NCBI RefSeq assembly: GCF_002752635.1 | Contig: NZ_AYTW01000036.1 | Location: forward strand, 31,455-95,454 | Length of the DNA: 64,000 bases | From: Mesotoga sp. Brook.08.105.5.1 | GTDB taxonomy: Bacteria > Thermotogota > Thermotogae > Petrotogales > Kosmotogaceae | Direction of reading: 5' to 3' | Shown here: positions 60,668 to 64,000 of the stretch, in pieces | Numbering within the stretch: position 1 is the stretch's first letter | How the letters are laid out: every line of letters starts with the position of its first letter | Made by a program: the position numbers and the translations under genes | Notes under the pieces: generated by a model | Told to the model about the DNA's origin: nothing | Database searches by the model: none | Seen by the model: only the letters and a program-made list of their open reading frames with translations

Positions 60668-62056
60668 ATGGCTTATAGTCTTCTTAAGTCGTATCTTGAT
60701 GCCGGCGAAGCTAAAGAAATAAGAAGATCGCTTCTAGTAATGGCTCTTCCCGCAATTGGCGAAAATGTACTTCAGATGCTGCTCGGAATTTCGGATACAG
60801 CATTTCTCGGTCACTACGACTGGAGAGTTATGACTGCGGTGGGTACAGCTAACCAAGTAGTGTTTATTTTTCAAGCAGTATTGGTCGCGATATCCACTGG
60901 TTCGATGGTTCTAATCTCAAACAGCTATGGTGCCAGAAATCAGCACAGAGTGAATCTTATCGCCTGGCATGCTATTTATCTAAGCATAGTTGTCGGTTTG
61001 ATTCTCTCAGTCGGTTCTCTATTCTCCGGGAATCTGCTCTCGCTTCTGTTCCCTTCAAGCGACGCATTTATGCAGATGAACGGTGCAAAGTATCTTCAAA
61101 CTATAATGCTCGGTTTTCCGGCAATGAGCATAATGGTTGTTCTCGGTGCTACACTAAGAGGTGCAGGTGATACCAGGTCTCCTTTGATAGCAGCTGCGAT
61201 TGCAAATGGGTTGAATGTCTTTCTAGATTACTCAATGATCTTCGGGAAGTTCGGTTTTCCTGAGATGGGTGCTTTTGGAGCAGCACTCGCGACTGTATTA
61301 TCAAGGGTTGTAGGTTCGGTAATCATAATTGTACTTCTATTCAGAAACCGGGGAATATCTATGACCAAGAGACCACAGAGGCTTTCCAAGTGGATGCTAA
61401 GGGAGGTATTTGTTCTAGGACTCCCTGCTTCAATAGAGAACTTCGGTTTCTCGCTGGGGGTTCTGGTCTTCGCTAACATTCTTTTCATAGCCGGTCCACA
61501 GGCCTACGCAGCTCACAGAATAGGAATTCAAGTAGAGTCTCTCTCTTTCATGCCGGCATGGGGGATGGGAGTAGCGATAACTGCACTAGTAGGTATCTAT
61601 AACGGAAGTAGGCAACGAAGGCTGTCAATAGGGGTAGTCAGGCAAGGTTGGTTCATTGCACTCACGATTTCCTCGATAATTGGAATAGCTATAACTCTAT
61701 TCCCTGATCTTTTCATATCAATCTTCACGAATGAAACATCGCTCATCGAAGAGGGAAGACTTCCTGTGAGAATCATCGGTTTGTTCCAGGTTGTAATGGG
61801 AACTGATTATGCCGTAACCGGAGCGCTTAGAGGTATGGGAGACACTTCGTTCCCGATGAAATCGTCGCTAGTGGCAATGTGGTTAATCAGGCTTCCACTT
61901 GGTTATGTGCTTGTCAGGTACTTTGGTATGGGTCTCTTCGGAGCCTGGATAGGGATGATGGCAGACATGGTCCTAAGAACTACGCTTAAGTTCGTCAGAT
62001 TCTATTCTGGAAAATGGGAGATGAAAGCAGATTCCATTCAGGCAAGGTCCGGCTAA
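60668..62056 (+). CDS. MATE-family efflux transporter
   Basis: A 462-residue MATE (NorM/DinF-like) exporter with twelve membrane segments in two repeats. ALPAIGENVLQMLLGISDTAFLG is the first-helix signature, GATLRGAGDTRSPL and GALRGMGDTSFPMK are the paired repeat motifs. It would export drugs or metabolites with Na+ or H+. ATG 60668 is chosen with GGAGGCG five bases ahead. A second strong ribosome site (60615-60622) has only a 17-codon GTG frame, which overlaps this start and is too close to be convincing. Confidence 0.88.
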   Translation: MAYSLLKSYLDAGEAKEIRRSLLVMALPAIGENVLQMLLGISDTAFLGHYDWRVMTAVGTANQVVFIFQAVLVAISTGSMVLISNSYGARNQHRVNLIAWHAIYLSIVVGLILSVGSLFSGNLLSLLFPSSDAFMQMNGAKYLQTIMLGFPAMSIMVVLGATLRGAGDTRSPLIAAAIANGLNVFLDYSMIFGKFGFPEMGAFGAALATVLSRVVGSVIIIVLLFRNRGISMTKRPQRLSKWMLREVFVLGLPASIENFGFSLGVLVFANILFIAGPQAYAAHRIGIQVESLSFMPAWGMGVAITALVGIYNGSRQRRLSIGVVRQGWFIALTISSIIGIAITLFPDLFISIFTNETSLIEEGRLPVRIIGLFQVVMGTDYAVTGALRGMGDTSFPMKSSLVAMWLIRLPLGYVLVRYFGMGLFGAWIGMMADMVLRTTLKFVRFYSGKWEMKADSIQARSG

Positions 62057-62063
62057 CGCTCAT

Positions 62064-62122
62064 TGCTAGTATTCCTTTGCATCACAATCAGCCAGTGCAA
62101 ATAACAATCAAGATTACTAGCA
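62064..62122 (+). repeat. Nested inverted repeat between MATE and CoA-transferase genes
   Basis: TGCTAGTA (62064-62071) pairs perfectly with TACTAGCA (62115-62122); inside, TTTGCA (62076-62081) pairs with TGCAAA (62096-62101). The outer arms share TGCTAGT/ACTAGCA with the leader of the osmoprotectant operon (46871-46925). It could be a structured leader of the CoA-transferase operon or a small repeat. No T-tract. Confidence 0.4.
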
Positions 62123-62242
62123 CACAGGAGTTTCCGGAGCGAGAGAATCACTTTGCTCTTTTGAGGCGCTTTTGGTAAGATTGTCTTATGCTTGGCGTCC
62201 TTTTTGCTACCGACCAGACTATGCTTTAAAGGAGGAGTTCCC

Positions 62243-62899
62243 TTGAGGATTGTGGATATCAGTGAGGCAGTTTCAACTGTTAGTGAAGATTCTTCCGTGA
62301 TGGTAGGAGGATTCTTGGGATGCGGGTCCCCCGACAATCTTATTAATGAGATCATTACCAAGAAGATCAGAGGGTTGACGGTGATTGCAAATGACACCGC
62401 TTTTCCCGATAAGGGTATAGGTAAGCTTATTGTGAACAAGTGCGCATGTAAAGTGATTGTATCTCATATCGGCACTAATCCAGAAACACAACGTCAAATG
62501 ATGGAGGGTGAGCTTAAAGTGGAACTGATTCCTCAAGGGACTCTGGCTGAGAGAATAAGAGTAGGAGGAGTAGGGCTTGGAGGAATTCTAACTCCAACAG
62601 GCGTTGGTACTGTCATTCAAGAAGGGAAGAGAGTGGTTGCTGTAGAGGGACGGGAGTATCTTCTTGAGTTGCCGCTTAGAGCTGATTACGCACTAGTGAA
62701 GGCAAAGAAGGCCGATTACTATGGCAATCTCGTCTTTTCTTTAACCGCAAGAAACTTCAACCCGCTAATTGTTCTAGCGTGTGACACAGTAATCGCAGAA
62801 GTGGAAGAGATAGTACCTGTTGGTGCGCTAACGCCTGATGAAATACATATTCCGGGAGTTCTGGTTGACTATATTGTAGTCGGGGGGGCAGCTCAATGA
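62243..62899 (+). CDS. atoD: CoA-transferase subunit alpha (AtoD type)
   Basis: A 218-residue alpha subunit of a family I CoA-transferase (acetate/acetoacetate or butyrate type). VGGFLGCGSPDNLINEI near residue 25, and GGILTPTGVGTVIQEGK after the middle, are characteristic. TTG start with GGAGGAG five bases ahead; the frame is open further upstream without a ribosome site. The last four bases overlap the beta subunit start. Confidence 0.87.
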   Translation: MRIVDISEAVSTVSEDSSVMVGGFLGCGSPDNLINEIITKKIRGLTVIANDTAFPDKGIGKLIVNKCACKVIVSHIGTNPETQRQMMEGELKVELIPQGTLAERIRVGGVGLGGILTPTGVGTVIQEGKRVVAVEGREYLLELPLRADYALVKAKKADYYGNLVFSLTARNFNPLIVLACDTVIAEVEEIVPVGALTPDEIHIPGVLVDYIVVGGAAQ

Positions 62900-63549
62900 T
62901 AGATGCAAGAGAGATAATCGCGAGAAGGATTGGAATGGAGCTGCGTGATGGGGATCTAGTAAACCTAGGAATTGGTATTCCAACTCTAGTTTCGAACTTC
63001 ATTCCGGAGGGTATTAGAGTCTATTTTCAGTCAGAGAACGGAATAATAGGAATGGGGCCCGTTCCGGAAGCTGGTATGGCGAACAGAGATCTAACAAATG
63101 CGGGAGGCCAGTATATAACGGCTTTACCGGGTTCAGCTACCTTTGACAGCGCGATGTCTTTTTCGATTATTAGAGGAGGGCATCTTGACATTACGGTACT
63201 TGGAGGGCTGCAGGTCGATGAACGCGGAATTCTTGCCAACTGGATGGTTCCCGGGAAGATGGTTCCCGGAATGGGTGGTGCAATGGATCTGGTAACCGGA
63301 GCTAAGCGAGTTATAGTTGCAATGACACATACATCTAAGGGACTGCCGAAGATTGTCAAAGAGTGCACTCTTCCTGTTACTTCTAACAGGCCAGTCGATT
63401 TAGTAGTCACAGAACTAGCAGTAATTCAGCCTACAAGACGTGGTCTTCTTCTGCGAGAGAAGTCAAATGAAGTAAGTGTAGACGAGATTCTGGAGATGAC
63501 TGAAGCTAGTCTAATTGTCAGTGACGATCTCAAGACCATGTTTGGTTAG
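62896..63549 (+). CDS. atoA: CoA-transferase subunit beta (AtoA type)
   Basis: A 217-residue beta subunit. The catalytic glutamate is in QSENGIIGMGPVP (around residue 50), followed by GGHLDITVLGGLQVDE and GAMDLVTGAKRVIVAMTHT, the standard family blocks. It is coupled to the alpha subunit by ATGA. The pair would move CoA between acetyl-CoA and a short-chain acid, useful for acid metabolism or fatty-acid breakdown. No thiolase or dehydrogenase gene is adjacent. Confidence 0.88.
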   Translation: MIDAREIIARRIGMELRDGDLVNLGIGIPTLVSNFIPEGIRVYFQSENGIIGMGPVPEAGMANRDLTNAGGQYITALPGSATFDSAMSFSIIRGGHLDITVLGGLQVDERGILANWMVPGKMVPGMGGAMDLVTGAKRVIVAMTHTSKGLPKIVKECTLPVTSNRPVDLVVTELAVIQPTRRGLLLREKSNEVSVDEILEMTEASLIVSDDLKTMFG

Positions 63550-63612
63550 GTGACATATTCTGCTGAAGGAGCGGCACACTGATCTGAATTCTGTCAAGAT
63601 GAAGACATAGTC

Positions 63613-63647
63613 TCGGTGTTCGCTCACCGAATGTCGGGTGTTTTTCT
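63613..63647 (+). terminator. Terminator of the CoA-transferase operon
   Basis: CACCGA (63625-63630) pairs with TCGGGTG (63634-63640, one bulged G) ahead of TTTTTCTT. The same CACCGA can alternatively pair with TCGGTG at 63613-63618. The two folds exclude each other. Confidence 0.6.
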
Positions 63648-64000
63648 TATGATTCTTTTATTATATTATAATTTGTTTGTGAACTGGTTGTATCGGTTTT
63701 TGAGACGAAGACACCGAGTGTTCATGATCTCTTCTTTAGAATACCGATAAACAATTCTGGAATGAGCTTCAAAAGGAGAACTTTTCTCTAACCCATAAAC
63801 TGACGGCGTCTTGGCCGGTAACGTTTTGCTATATAAAATTTATGATTTGGATTACGTACTAGATTAGCAGAGAAATCGGCTCTATCGATGCGATAAATTT
63901 CAATACTTGTTCTAGAATGCTTCTCATGACTAATTCGGAGACCACCCTAATTTCCCGGACAAATTATACCTATGACTTTGGTTGAATCTTCAGACTCTGG
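63648..64000. other. Gene-free end of window
   Basis: A TATAAT lies at 63667-63672 with only a weak -35. No frame of convincing length or composition is present in 63550-64000, so this is probably upstream sequence of a gene beyond the window. Confidence 0.3.

Noticed and set aside
60625..60678. 17-codon leader frame before the MATE gene
   Set aside because: The ribosome site is only three bases from the GTG start, and the frame has no codon bias for any amino acid.

Overview
The window reads as chromosome of a fermentative anaerobe of the Thermotogota, most likely the Mesotoga/Kosmotoga branch. The reasons are moderate GC (mid-40s % by eye), dense short-spaced operons, heavy AGA use for Arg, a PPi-type phosphofructokinase, an archaeal-type asparagine synthetase, a trimeric-type [FeFe] hydrogenase plus NuoE/NuoF-like diaphorase subunits, SpoVS without sporulation genes, and several ABC sugar and peptide importers. 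The genus call is inference; no rRNA is present.

Layout. 0.2-5.9 kb: a LacI-regulated sugar importer (two permeases and a binding protein) with trehalose synthase treT, then PPi-phosphofructokinase, an aminotransferase and a 37-aa small protein with its own promoter and terminator. 9-24 kb: two membrane-anchored tandem-repeat surface proteins (676 and 1485 aa), the catalytic hydrogenase subunit, a sugar-phosphate transferase, a phosphoesterase and an oligopeptide importer lacking ATPases. 23.4-27.2 kb: the antiterminator gene glpP, divergent from a three-gene glycerol-3-phosphate oxidation operon with a terminator in its leader. 27.2-28.5 kb: tRNA-Asn, then an asparagine synthetase preceded by a 23-codon leader peptide with four Asn codons and mutually exclusive antiterminator and terminator hairpins. 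28.5-36.2 kb: radical SAM protein and smc, then a transporter / GH13 / lytic transglycosylase operon on the other strand. 36.3-41.2 kb: two diaphorase modules of hnd/nuo type, one degenerate. 41.3-46.7 kb: apt, pgi, coaE, an orphan sugar-binding protein and an MFS transporter. 47-50.4 kb: an osmoprotectant importer. 50.6-56.8 kb: ppdK, a Na+-pump decarboxylase beta subunit, korD-korA without korB/korC, spoVS and a ferritin-like protein. 56.8-57.7 kb: a low-coding stretch with a 77-base inverted-repeat element and a transposase remnant. 57.7-63.5 kb: uracil permease, acetyltransferase, Nif3-like protein, MATE exporter and a CoA-transferase pair.

How it works together. Imported sugar enters glycolysis through pgi, pfp and ppdK. 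Reduced ferredoxin and NADH from 2-oxoacid oxidation would feed the hydrogenase/diaphorase genes. hydA and hndABC lie about 28 kb apart but share an AT-rich motif at the same distance from their -10 boxes.

The strongest unusual signal is the asparagine leader-peptide attenuator at 28275-28438. Also notable are the GlpP-type leader, the cysteine-less NuoF paralogue, the 77-base hairpin element, and a promoter style built on extended -10 boxes (TGnTAtaaT). All calls come from reading the sequence alone.
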